DNA from: Gordonia sediminis
Lineage (GTDB): Bacteria > Actinomycetota > Actinomycetes > Mycobacteriales > Mycobacteriaceae
Length of the DNA: 64,000 nt
Assembly (NCBI GenBank): GCA_004193205.1
Contig: RZUM01000008.1
Span: 186,001-250,000, forward strand
Reading direction: 5' to 3'
In this document: positions 54,744-63,442 of the stretch, in pieces
How positions within the stretch are numbered: the stretch's first letter is position 1
Layout of the letters: each line of letters opens with the position of its first letter
The notes under the pieces: model-generated
Database searches by the model: none
Seen by the model: the letters and a program-made list of their open reading frames with translations, nothing else
Told to the model about the DNA's origin: nothing
Made by a program: the position numbers and the translations under genes

Positions 54744-56241
54744 CCCACGCGGATTCCTGGAAATCCAGAAGAAGGAAGCGAAGTACCGCCCGGTCGCCGA
54801 GCGGGTCGAGGACTGGGGTGATGTCTACGCGCACCCCGACAACCCGTTGCTGGAACTCACGGAGGTGTCCCAGCAGGCCCGTCGATGCATGGACTGCGGA
54901 ATCCCGTTCTGCCACTCCGGCACCGCGGGCTGCCCGCTCGGCAATCTGATCCCGGAGTGGAACGATCTGGTCCGGCGGGGACGCTGGGACGCGGCGAGCA
55001 GCCGGCTGCACGCCACCAACAACTTCCCCGAGTTCACCGGCATGATCTGCCCGGCGCCGTGCGAGGCGGCGTGTGTCCTGTCGATCGCCGAACGCACCAC
55101 CGGCGGCAGCGTCACGATCAAACGGATCGAGAAGACGATCGCCTACGAGTCGTGGGCCGAGGGCATCATCGGTCCGGAACCGCCCGCGTCGAAAACCGGC
55201 AAGTCGGTCGGTGTCGTCGGGTCGGGACCGGCGGGACTTGCCGCCGCGCAGCAGCTGACCCGCGCGGGTCATGACGTGACCGTGTACGAACGCGACGACC
55301 GTCTCGGCGGCCTGCTTCGCTACGGCATCCCCGAGTACAAGCTGCAGAAATCCGACGTCGACCGGCGCGTCGCCCAGATGCGCGCGGAGGGAACCGAATT
55401 CGTCACGAGCTGCGACGTGGGCACCGATCTGACAGTGGCCGACCTGAAGGCACGTCACGATGCGGTGGTCCTCGCGATCGGCGCGATGCAGGCCCGCGAC
55501 AACCCGGTGCCCGGGCGCGATCTGAACGGCGTGCACCTCGCGATGGAACACCTCGTCCCGGCCAACAAGGAGTGCGAGGGCGACGGCCCGTCGCCGATCA
55601 CCGCCAAGGGAAAGAATGTCGTCATCATCGGTGGCGGTGACACCGGCGCCGACTGTCTCGGCACCGCCCACCGGCAGGGTGCGGTCTCGGTGGTGCAACT
55701 GGACTACAACCCCGAACTGCCCGGCGACCGCGACGACTCCAGATCGCCATGGCCGACCTGGCCGTTGATCATGCGTACCTCGTCAGCGCACGCCGAGGGC
55801 GGCGAGCGGAAGTATCAGGTCGCGGTGCAACGTTTCGTGGGTGACGACAACGGCAACGTGACAACGATGGTGCTCGCCGAGGTGCAGGTGGTCCGGGAGC
55901 CCGACGGCCGCCGGGTGGTCACCCCGGTCAGCGAGGAGTTCGAGATCCCGTGTGACATGGCGCTGTTCGCCATCGGTTTCGCAGGTGTGGAGGCTTCTCC
56001 GCTGCTCACCGACCTCGAGCTCGAACCGAACCGGCGCGGGGTGCTGTCCTGCGGCAGCGACTGGCAGACCGACGCGCCCGGCGTGTTCGTGTGCGGGGAC
56101 GCGCATCGCGGTGCGTCCCTGGTGGTGTGGGCGATCGCCGAGGGGCGCTCGACCGCACGCGCCGTCGACGAGTTCCTGATGGGCGCCTCGGACCTGCCGT
56201 CACCCGTGCGTCCCGCGGCGCTGCCTCTGTCGGTGCGCTGA
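54736..56241 (+). CDS. gltD: Glutamate synthase (NADPH) small subunit
   Basis: GltD takes electrons from NADPH through FAD and Fe-S clusters to GltB. The 501-residue protein has the N-terminal cluster motifs [11 protein letters not shown] and [13 protein letters not shown], the FAD Rossmann motif [19 protein letters not shown], and the NADPH motif [17 protein letters not shown] 54736 lies within the last gltB codons (8-bp overlap). A 6-bp GC stem (56240-56255) follows the stop. Confidence 0.96.
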
Positions 56242-56255
56242 GCCGCGCCCGGCTC
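56240..56255 (+). terminator. Weak hairpin after gltD
   Basis: GAGCCG-CGCC-CGGCTC is a 6-bp GC stem with a 4-base loop that begins inside the gltD stop codon. No T-tract follows, so termination is uncertain. Confidence 0.35.
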
Positions 56256-56383
56256 CCACGATTTCATTCTGTTCACGAAGACCGCGGATCGTTCCGTTGA
56301 CCTGCACGGACGCAACATGGCCGGCAGGTGACGTTTCGCCGCAGCAATAGAGATGGCGTACCAAGGCGACTAAGGTGAACACA

Positions 56384-57817
56384 GTGACACGGCGAACGAA
56401 GATTGTCTGCACCCTCGGTCCGGCCACCAGCTCCGACGAAAAGCTCAAGGAGCTCGTCGCGGCCGGTATGGACGTGGCCCGGATGAACATGAGTCACGGC
56501 ACCCATGAGGTGCATCGTGAGGTCTACCAGCGAGTCCGCAAGGCGGGTGATGCCACCGAGAAGGCGGTGGGCATCCTCGCCGACCTGCAGGGTCCGAAGA
56601 TCCGCCTCGGCAAGTTCGAGGACACCGGCGCCCCCAACGGTCAGGTGATGTGGGCCAACGGTGAAGAAGTGCGTATCACCGTCGACGACATCGTGGGCAC
56701 CCACGACCGGGTGTCGACCACCTACCCCCACCTCGCCTCCGACGCCAAGCCGGGTGATCGCCTGTTGGTCGACGACGGCAAGGTCGGTCTGGTGGTCACC
56801 GGGGTCGAGGGCAACGATGTCGTGTGCCGTGTGACCGAGGGCGGTCCGGTCTCCAACAACAAGGGGCTGTCGCTGCCGGGGATGAACGTGTCCGTGCCGG
56901 CCCTGTCGGAGAAGGACATCGCCGATCTGGAGTTCGCGCTCGATCTGGGCGTGGACATGATCGCGCTGTCATTCGTGCGCAGCCCCGCCGACATCGAACT
57001 CGTGCACGAGGTGATGGATCGTAAGGGTCGTCGGGTGCCGGTGATCGCGAAGCTCGAGAAGCCCGAGGCGATCGACAACCTCGAGGCGATCGTGCTGGCG
57101 TTCGACGCGATCATGGTGGCCCGCGGTGACCTCGGCGTCGAGCTTCCGCTCGAGCAGGTGCCACTGGTGCAGAAGCGCGCGATCCAAATGGCCCGGGAAA
57201 ATGCCAAGCCGGTGATCGTGGCCACCCAGATGCTCGACTCGATGATCGAGAACTCGCGGCCGACCCGCGCGGAGGCCTCCGATGTGGCCAACGCGGTGCT
57301 CGACGGCGCGGACGCGGTGATGTTGTCCGGGGAGACGTCGGTGGGCAAGTTCCCCATCGAGGCGGTGCTGACGATGGACAAGATCGCGCAGGCCGTCGAG
57401 TCGGGTCCGCGCGATGTGCCGCCGCTGTCGCATGTGCCGCGGACCAAGCGAGGCATCATCTCGTACGCCGCCCGCGACATCGGGGAGCGGCTCGAGGTCA
57501 AGGCGATGGTCGCGTTCACCCAGTCCGGCGACACCGTGCGCCGACTGGCCCGACTGCATTCGCGGCTGCCGCTGCTGGCGTTCACCCCGTTGCCCGAGGT
57601 GCGGTCGCAACTCGCGCTCAGCTGGGGTACAGAGACGTTCATCGTCGACCACGTCGACACGACCGACCACATGATCGATCAGGTCGACCATCAGCTGATG
57701 CGGATCGGACGCCTCAAGGAAGGCGACGTCGTGGTCATCGTCGCGGGTGCGCCCCCCGGAACGGTGGGTTCCACCAACATGATCCACGTCCACCGCATCG
57801 GCGAGCAGGACCACTGA
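56384..57817 (+). CDS. pyk: Pyruvate kinase
   Basis: Pyk makes pyruvate and ATP from phosphoenolpyruvate and ADP. The 477-residue protein follows mycobacterial PykA almost throughout: TRRTKIVCTLGPATSS, GVLADLQGPKIRLG-type motif (GILADLQGPKIRLG here), the catalytic lysine in VIAKLEKPEAIDNLEAI, MVARGDLGVELP, and TQMLDSMI. The C-terminal effector domain is complete and ends in VAGAPPGTVGSTN. GTG 56384 is chosen because AAGGTG is at the right distance; GTG 56375 is nine bases earlier. Confidence 0.95.
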   Translation: MTRRTKIVCTLGPATSSDEKLKELVAAGMDVARMNMSHGTHEVHREVYQRVRKAGDATEKAVGILADLQGPKIRLGKFEDTGAPNGQVMWANGEEVRITVDDIVGTHDRVSTTYPHLASDAKPGDRLLVDDGKVGLVVTGVEGNDVVCRVTEGGPVSNNKGLSLPGMNVSVPALSEKDIADLEFALDLGVDMIALSFVRSPADIELVHEVMDRKGRRVPVIAKLEKPEAIDNLEAIVLAFDAIMVARGDLGVELPLEQVPLVQKRAIQMARENAKPVIVATQMLDSMIENSRPTRAEASDVANAVLDGADAVMLSGETSVGKFPIEAVLTMDKIAQAVESGPRDVPPLSHVPRTKRGIISYAARDIGERLEVKAMVAFTQSGDTVRRLARLHSRLPLLAFTPLPEVRSQLALSWGTETFIVDHVDTTDHMIDQVDHQLMRIGRLKEGDVVVIVAGAPPGTVGSTNMIHVHRIGEQDH

Positions 57818-57846
57818 GGGTCCTGAGCCGCAGACGATCACACCAC

Positions 57847-57877
57847 CCTTATGCCCCGGGCCGACCGGGGCATAAGG
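57847..57877 (+). terminator. Strong hairpin between pyk and tesB
   Basis: CCTTATGCCCCG and CGGGGCATAAGG form a perfect 12-bp stem with a 7-base loop. It lies 29 bases after pyk and 9 bases before the tesB ATG, so it can end the pyk transcript; if tesB is transcribed from upstream it would also hide the tesB ribosome-binding region. Confidence 0.7.
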
Positions 57878-57886
57878 TGTGCTCTC

Positions 57887-58762
57887 ATGACCGGTCAATC
57901 GGAGGATCTCGGTAAACTACTCGCGCTGCTCGACGTCGAGCGCAGCGACGACGATCTGTTCATCGGGCACCACCCGGAGCAGAAGACCGCCCGTACCTTC
58001 GGAGGGCAGCTGTTGGGACAGGGCGTCGTCGCCGCGGCGCGCACCCTCACCCGCGGAACCCCTCCGGTGCACGCGCTGCACGCCCACTTCATCCGCGGTG
58101 GCGACGTGAACAAGCCGATGGAGTATCACGTCGCACGGTTCCGGGACGGTAAGTCGTTCGCCAACCGTCAGGTCACCGCGATGCAGAACGGTGCCGAGAT
58201 CTTCACCATGCTGGTGGCATTCCAGGACAACGCGGCGGGCCTCGAACATGCCGTGGACATCCCACAGGTGCCTTACCCGGAGGAACTGCCCCCTCTTGGC
58301 GAACACTTCAAGGGATACGAGGAACAGATCGCCACGTTCGTCAATGCGTTGCACCCCATCGACATCCGTTTCGCCAACGACCCGACGTGGAAGGTCCGTC
58401 GGGCGGGCGAGAAGTTGAAGGACAACCGGGTCTGGATGAAGGCCGACGGCGCGATGCCCGACGACCCGATCATGCACGTGGCCGCCATGTGTTACGCGTC
58501 GGACACGACGGTCCTCGACTCGATCATCACCACGCACGGATTGTCGTGGGGGATCGATCGGCTGTTCGCGGCGACGGTGAACCATTCGATGTGGTTCCAC
58601 CGTGAGTTCCGGTTCGACGACTGGATGCTGTACGCGACCCGGTCCCCGGTCGCCACCGGGTCGCGCGGGATGGGGTCGGGTCGATTCTGGATGCGCGACG
58701 GCACCCTGGCGACCTCCGTGGTCCAGGAGGCGCTCATCAAGTACTTCCCGCCCAAGGAGTGA
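57887..58762 (+). CDS. tesB: Acyl-CoA thioesterase II
   Basis: TesB hydrolyses acyl-CoA to fatty acid and CoA. The 291-residue protein has two tandem hot-dog folds: N-terminal ARTFGGQLLGQGVVAAART and LHAHFIRGGDVNKPMEYHV, C-terminal AAMCYASDTTVLDSII (the catalytic Asp block) and HSMWFHREFRFDDWMLYATRSPVATGSRGMGSGRFW. Rv1618 (TesB1) follows pykA in M. tuberculosis too. ATG 57887 is chosen; the longer frame would start inside the hairpin. Confidence 0.94.
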   Translation: MTGQSEDLGKLLALLDVERSDDDLFIGHHPEQKTARTFGGQLLGQGVVAAARTLTRGTPPVHALHAHFIRGGDVNKPMEYHVARFRDGKSFANRQVTAMQNGAEIFTMLVAFQDNAAGLEHAVDIPQVPYPEELPPLGEHFKGYEEQIATFVNALHPIDIRFANDPTWKVRRAGEKLKDNRVWMKADGAMPDDPIMHVAAMCYASDTTVLDSIITTHGLSWGIDRLFAATVNHSMWFHREFRFDDWMLYATRSPVATGSRGMGSGRFWMRDGTLATSVVQEALIKYFPPKE

Positions 58763-58770
58763 GGCGCGCC

Positions 58771-59232
58771 ATGACCGGTGGCCACTACGGTTCGCGGCCG
58801 CAGTACTGGCTGGAGTCGGGACCGATGCTGCCGCAACGCCGATGGCAGCGCACCACCCGATCACCGGTCATCGTGATCAGTGTGCTGGCCGCTCTGGCGC
58901 TGACCGCGGTCGCGGTCACGGCATTGGTGGTCGGGTGGATCAACAGCACGAACTTCACCGCGAAGGGTGTCGTGATCTGCCCGGAGGCGACGGCGACGCG
59001 AATCGCACCGGGCGCGCCGGTCGCGATCTACGACGAGACCGGGGCCGAACTGTCGCTGACCACGCTCGGTCCTCGCCGCAGTGGAGTGGACGGTCGGTGC
59101 GAAATGCCGTTCTCCGCTAGGTCGGTCGACGCCGGACTGAGTGGCTACGTCGTCCGGGTTGCCGATGTCTTCCAGGAGACGGTGTCCGAAGCGGCACTCG
59201 CCAACGGAGCCGTCCTGCGGCCGGTGGAGTGA
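58771..59232 (+). CDS. Single-pass membrane protein of unknown function
   Basis: A 153-residue protein with a basic N-terminus, one membrane helix at about 32-56 (VIVISVLAALALTAVAVTALVVGWI), and an outside domain of about 95 residues with two Cys (VVICPEATATRI, VDGRCEMPFSARS) that could form a disulfide. The pattern KGVVICPEATATRIAPGAPVAIYDETGAEL suggests a small beta fold. No family recognised. ATG 58771 has GAGG upstream; GTG 58759, overlapping the tesB stop, is the alternative start. Confidence 0.65.
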   Translation: MTGGHYGSRPQYWLESGPMLPQRRWQRTTRSPVIVISVLAALALTAVAVTALVVGWINSTNFTAKGVVICPEATATRIAPGAPVAIYDETGAELSLTTLGPRRSGVDGRCEMPFSARSVDAGLSGYVVRVADVFQETVSEAALANGAVLRPVE

Positions 59233-59335
59233 CGAGGCGCGCGCTCGGCCTGGTTACCCGGTGAGCCGTCCGGTAGCGGGTTAGACTGCCTCGATCTCAC
59301 AAGCGAGCACGTGCCGCGATTGCCGAGGGGGGTTG

Positions 59336-61276
59336 ATGGAGTACAGCATCGATTGGTCGAACGAGTTGGTGGCCTCGCTGAAATGGCTCGGCCTCGTCTT
59401 CGTCGCCGCGATGATCGGGTTCCTCGTCGTCGGTTACCTTCTCGCCCGACTGACCGTCTGGGGGCGGCAGTTCTGGCGCGTGACAGGGGAGTTCTTCTTC
59501 GGTCCGGAAACCCGAGTCGTGGCGTGGGGCTTCCTGGTGGTGCTGATGGTGCTGTCGCTGCTCGGTGTACGGCTGGCGGTGCTGTTCTCGTATTTCGGCA
59601 ACGACCTCTTCACCTCGCTGCAGACAGTCGCCCAGGGCCTGACCGGGCAGGGTCCGGAGGGAAGGGCGATGGTCGAGGCAGGAAAGACTGCCTTCTGGCA
59701 TTCCATGGCGGTGTTCGGCATCCTCGCGACGATCCACGTCGTGCGCACTCTTGTCGAGATCTACGTTGGTGGCGCGTTCGAGATCAGATGGCGGCAGTGG
59801 CTGACCAGCCGGGTCGCGGCGGACTGGATGAGTGGCCAGGCGTTCTACCGCAATAGGTTCGTCGATCTGGGCGACACCAACCGCGATGCCGGTGTGCAAC
59901 CTGGCATCGACAATCCTGATCAGCGCATCGAAAGCGACATCGAAAGACTCACCACCGCCAAATCCACGACGAATCAAGAGTCATGCCGTTCGCTGATTTT
60001 CAGCGCCAACGGGTCGTCGACGAACGGGATCATTCCCGCTGTCGTCACCATCGTTTCGTTCACCAAAATCCTGTGGGATCTGTCAGGTCCGATGACGCTC
60101 TGGGGAGTCGAGATCCCACGGATGATGGTGTGGCTTGTTTTCATGTACGTACTTATCGCCACTGTTGTCGCATTCTGGATCGGGCATCCGCTCATCCGTC
60201 TCAGTTTCTGGCGGGAGCGCGTGGGTGCGAACTTCCGTTACGCGTTGGTGCGAATCCGCGACGGTGCCGAGAACGTGGCGTTCTACCGCGGAGCCGACGT
60301 CGAGCATCGTGGGCTGACAAACCGGTTCACAGCGATCGTCGTTAACTTCTGGCAGATCATTTTTCGAAACCTGAAGTTCGTGGGTTGGAACTTCAGCGTC
60401 AGCCAGCTATCTGTGATCTTTCCGTACATTATTCAGGCGCCACGGTTCTTCACCGGCCAGATCAAGCTCGGTGACATGCAGCAGACAGCTTCGGCATTCG
60501 GCAACGTGCACGACTCGTTGTCCTTCTTCCGTGACTTCTACCCCGACTTCGCCAGTCTCCGAGCGTCCATCATCCGACTCGATGGACTCGAAGATGCCGA
60601 CGTCCGGGCTCGCCGTCTCCCGCAGATCGCCACCGTTGATCGCGACCGTGCGGTCCGGCTTGCCAACGTCTCCATCACCACCCCGGACGGGAACCAACTC
60701 ATCCGCAGCCTCAACCTGTCCCTCGACCCGGGCGACGCGGTCGTCGTGAAGGGGCGCTCCGGAGCGGGCAAGACCACCTTGCTGCGCGGACTCGCCGGGC
60801 TCTGGCCATTCGTGGACGGCGAGTTCTCCCGACCGTCGGGTAACCGAACCCTGTTCCTGTCCCAGATGCCCTACATCCCGCTCGGTGATCTGCGCACCGC
60901 GGTCGCCTACCCGGCGCATCCCGACGACGTGGGTGACGAGGCCATCAAGGCCGCGCTGCGCCAGGTTTTCCTCCCCCACCTCACCGAGCGTCTCGACGAG
61001 GAGGAGGACTGGGCCAAGGTGTTGTCGCCGGGTGAGCAGCAGCGGGTCGCATTCGCGCGGATCCTGCTGACCCGACCCGAGGTCGTGTTCATGGACGAGG
61101 CCACCTCGGCGGTCGACGAAGGCCTGGAGTACTCGCTGTACTCCCTGATCCGCACCGAACTCCCGGACACCATCCTGGTGTCGGTCAGCCACCGCAGCAC
61201 CACCGATCAGCACCACACGGAGGTCCTCGAGATCACCGGCGAAGGGGACTGGAATCTGCGTCCGGTCGCGACCTGA
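59336..61276 (+). CDS. BacA/SbmA-like ABC transporter (fused permease and ATPase)
   Basis: A 646-residue half-transporter. The membrane part has about six helices and the SbmA_BacA family signs FYRNRFVDLGDTNRDAGVQPGIDNPDQRIESDI and GAENVAFYRGADVE. The ATPase part has Walker A GRSGAGKTTLLRG (about 472), signature LSPGEQQRVAFARI (about 564), Walker B VVFMDEATSAVD (about 582) and an H-loop His. The closest known role is that of mycobacterial Rv1819c, which takes up cobalamin and other hydrophilic compounds, including antimicrobial peptides. The middle third (about 59880-60480) looks less GC-rich than its surroundings. ATG 59336 follows a GAGGGGGG site; TTG 59333 is three bases earlier. TAGACT at 59282 is a possible -10. 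Confidence 0.85.
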   Translation: MEYSIDWSNELVASLKWLGLVFVAAMIGFLVVGYLLARLTVWGRQFWRVTGEFFFGPETRVVAWGFLVVLMVLSLLGVRLAVLFSYFGNDLFTSLQTVAQGLTGQGPEGRAMVEAGKTAFWHSMAVFGILATIHVVRTLVEIYVGGAFEIRWRQWLTSRVAADWMSGQAFYRNRFVDLGDTNRDAGVQPGIDNPDQRIESDIERLTTAKSTTNQESCRSLIFSANGSSTNGIIPAVVTIVSFTKILWDLSGPMTLWGVEIPRMMVWLVFMYVLIATVVAFWIGHPLIRLSFWRERVGANFRYALVRIRDGAENVAFYRGADVEHRGLTNRFTAIVVNFWQIIFRNLKFVGWNFSVSQLSVIFPYIIQAPRFFTGQIKLGDMQQTASAFGNVHDSLSFFRDFYPDFASLRASIIRLDGLEDADVRARRLPQIATVDRDRAVRLANVSITTPDGNQLIRSLNLSLDPGDAVVVKGRSGAGKTTLLRGLAGLWPFVDGEFSRPSGNRTLFLSQMPYIPLGDLRTAVAYPAHPDDVGDEAIKAALRQVFLPHLTERLDEEEDWAKVLSPGEQQRVAFARILLTRPEVVFMDEATSAVDEGLEYSLYSLIRTELPDTILVSVSHRSTTDQHHTEVLEITGEGDWNLRPVAT

Positions 61277-61344
61277 CGAGCGCTCTTTACTGTTTCATTA
61301 ACAATCCGACCGTTCCCTCCCGTACACCCCGGACCGCTCGCTAC

Positions 61345-61360
61345 GGTGATCCCGATCACA
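61345..61360. promoter_or_regulatory. CRP/GlxR-type box upstream of fadD
   Basis: GGTGATCCCGATCACA differs at one position from the CRP-type consensus TGTGA-N6-TCACA and contains the perfect palindrome GTGATCCCGATCAC... in its core (GTGATC-CC-GATCAC). It ends 28 bp before the fadD ATG and overlaps a TACGGT hexamer (61343-61348) that could be the -10, which would make it a repressing site. Confidence 0.5.
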
Positions 61361-61388
61361 TTTCCGTCGGAACAGAGGTGCAGGGATC

Positions 61389-63221
61389 ATGGCCCCAGCA
61401 GAACGGATCACTTTTCCCCACGAGAGCGGCGTCGACGTCGCAACACTCCCCGAGGCATTCCAGCAGACCGTCACGGTGCGGCCCGGTGCGGTGGCACTGA
61501 GAACCGTCGGCGGGATCACCGAGATCACCTGGGCGGAGTACGGCAAACGGGTGCGGGCCATCGCCGCCGGGCTCGCCTCGCTCGGGGTCTCCCACGGCGA
61601 CACGGTGGGCATCATGCTCACCAACCGTCCCGAGTTCCATCTCGTGGACACCGCGGCGCTGCACCTCGGTGCGATCCCGTTCTCGATCTACAACACCAGC
61701 TCACCGGATCAGATCGAGTACCTCTTCGGCAACGCCGAGAACCGGATCGTCATCACCGAGCAGGTGTTCGTGCCGCTGATCCGGGCGGCGAACACCGTCG
61801 TCGAGACGGTCGTCGTGGTCGACGGTGCGGCGAGCGATGCCATGACCCTGGCACAGCTGGAGGAGTCGGGTTCACCCGACTTCGATTTCGACGCCGCCTG
61901 GCGGGCGGTGGAGCCGACGGATCTGGCCACGCTGATCTACACCTCCGGCACCACCGGACCGCCCAAGGGCGTGGAGATCACCCACCGCAACATCATCGCC
62001 GAGCTCGCGGCCCTCGCCGAGATCGTCGACGTCGGGTTCGACGACCGGGTCATCTCCTACCTGCCGGCCGCCCACATCGCCGACCGGGTGTCCTCGCACG
62101 CCGCCAACATGGTGCGCGGCCTGCAGGTCACCACCGTCGCCGATCCCCGCGAGATCGCGGCCGCGCTCCCCGAGGTCCATCCGACGTTCTTCTTCGGTGT
62201 ACCCCGGGTGTGGCAGAAGCTCCGCGCCGGAATCGAGGCGAAGCTGGCCGAGGAGACCAGTCCGGTCAAGAAGAACCTGGGATCGTGGGCACTCGGAATC
62301 GGTGCCAAGGCCGCCCGGGCCCAGACCGCCGGTACGGAGCTCGGATTCGCGGACCGGATACAACACGACCTGGCCGACAAACTCGTGCTGAGCAAGGTGC
62401 GTGCCGCGATCGGCATGGATTCCATCACCTTTGCCGGGTCCGGTGCCGCCGCGATCCCCGCCGAGGTGCTCGAGTTCTTCCTCGGACTCGGTGTCCCGGT
62501 CCTCGAGGTCTGGGGGATGTCGGAGACGACCGGGGTCGCCACGATGACCACCGCCGACAACCTGAAGATCGGTAGCGTCGGGAAACCGGTCGCCGGGGTG
62601 GAGGCCAAGCTCGCACCCGACGGTGAACTGCTGATCCGTGGTCCGGTGGTGATGCACGGCTACCGCAAGATGCCGGAGAAGACCGCGGAGACGATCGACG
62701 CCGACGGCTGGCTCGAGACCGGGGACATCGCGACGATCGACGACGACGGCAACGTCACCATCGTCGACCGCAAGAAGGAACTGATCATCAACGAGGCCGG
62801 TAAGAACATGTCGCCGACCAACATCGAGAACGCGATGAAGGCGGCGTCGTCGCTGATCGGTCAGGCTGTCGCGATCGGCGATGCCCGCCCGTATGTCGCC
62901 GCCCTGGTCGTGCTCGACCCGGACGCCGCTGCGGCACGGGCGAAGATGCTCGACATGCCCGAGGCGGACATGGCCGCCCTGTGTACCCACGACGCCGTGG
63001 TCGAGGAGGTCACCCTCGCCATCCGCAGCGGTAACGAACGGCTGTCACGAGTGGAGCAGGTCAAGCGATTCACCATCGTGCCGGCGGCGTGGGATCCCGG
63101 CGGGGATGAACTGACCCCGACGATGAAGTTGCGCCGCAAGCCGATTGGGGAGAAATACGCCGAAGCCATCGTGGGTCTGTATGAGGAACAGGCCGGTACC
63201 GCGGTAGTCGATCTCCGATAG
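61389..63221 (+). CDS. fadD: Long-chain fatty acid-CoA ligase (FadD15-like)
   Basis: This AMP-forming ligase activates fatty acids to acyl-CoA. The 610-residue protein has the P-loop-like motif LIYTSGTTGPPKGVEITHRN (about 181-200), PAAHIADRVSSH, VWGMSETTGVATM (A5 motif), GWLETGDIATID (A7), and the catalytic lysine region at the C-terminus TMKLRRKPIGEKY (A10). Length and motifs match mycobacterial FadD15 and the bacterial long-chain ligases. ATG 61389 has AGGGA upstream. Its last 149 bases are duplicated with changes at 63444-63595. The TesB thioesterase is three genes upstream on the same strand. Confidence 0.93.
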   Translation: MAPAERITFPHESGVDVATLPEAFQQTVTVRPGAVALRTVGGITEITWAEYGKRVRAIAAGLASLGVSHGDTVGIMLTNRPEFHLVDTAALHLGAIPFSIYNTSSPDQIEYLFGNAENRIVITEQVFVPLIRAANTVVETVVVVDGAASDAMTLAQLEESGSPDFDFDAAWRAVEPTDLATLIYTSGTTGPPKGVEITHRNIIAELAALAEIVDVGFDDRVISYLPAAHIADRVSSHAANMVRGLQVTTVADPREIAAALPEVHPTFFFGVPRVWQKLRAGIEAKLAEETSPVKKNLGSWALGIGAKAARAQTAGTELGFADRIQHDLADKLVLSKVRAAIGMDSITFAGSGAAAIPAEVLEFFLGLGVPVLEVWGMSETTGVATMTTADNLKIGSVGKPVAGVEAKLAPDGELLIRGPVVMHGYRKMPEKTAETIDADGWLETGDIATIDDDGNVTIVDRKKELIINEAGKNMSPTNIENAMKAASSLIGQAVAIGDARPYVAALVVLDPDAAAARAKMLDMPEADMAALCTHDAVVEEVTLAIRSGNERLSRVEQVKRFTIVPAAWDPGGDELTPTMKLRRKPIGEKYAEAIVGLYEEQAGTAVVDLR

Positions 63222-63256
63222 CACCTCGGGGGGTCCGCGCCTCCCGCTGGTCGACT

Positions 63257-63309
63257 GCTGGTCGAGTAGCCCGCCGAGCCGCTAGGCGAGGGGCGTATCG
63301 AGACCACTC
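63257..63309. repeat. 53-bp interspersed repeat, copy 1
   Basis: From GCTGGTCGAGTAGCCCGCC to GTATCGAGACCACTC, identical over 53 bp to copy 2. Shorter pieces (CCCGCTGGTCGA at 63244 and CCCGCTGGTCGAGTGGGG at 63313) lie around it. It is a non-coding intergenic repeat with no transposase; similar GGTCGAG...CGTATCGAGACC units are common between genes in Gordonia-like genomes as I recall. Confidence 0.8.
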
Positions 63310-63341
63310 CCACCCGCTGGTCGAGTGGGGCCGCTCCACCC

Positions 63342-63394
63342 GCTGGTCGAGTAGCCCGCCGAGCCGCTAGGCGAGGGGCGTATCGAGACCACTC
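63342..63394. repeat. 53-bp interspersed repeat, copy 2
   Basis: Base-for-base the same as copy 1, 85 bp further on. Together the two copies fill most of the 222-bp space between fadD and its duplicated tail, so recombination between such repeats elsewhere could have built this junction. Confidence 0.8.
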
Positions 63395-63442
63395 GCGCCG
63401 CCTGCTGCCGTTCTCGCTACGCGCCGGGCGCGGGTGCCGACG

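Noticed and set aside
56242-56383. Riboswitch or attenuator in the gltD-pyk gap
   Set aside because: Only a short GC hairpin is visible; no conserved riboswitch core or leader peptide could be recognised.
63257-63394. The paired 53-bp repeats as the ends of an insertion sequence
   Set aside because: They are direct, only 85 bp apart, with no transposase frame between or beside them.
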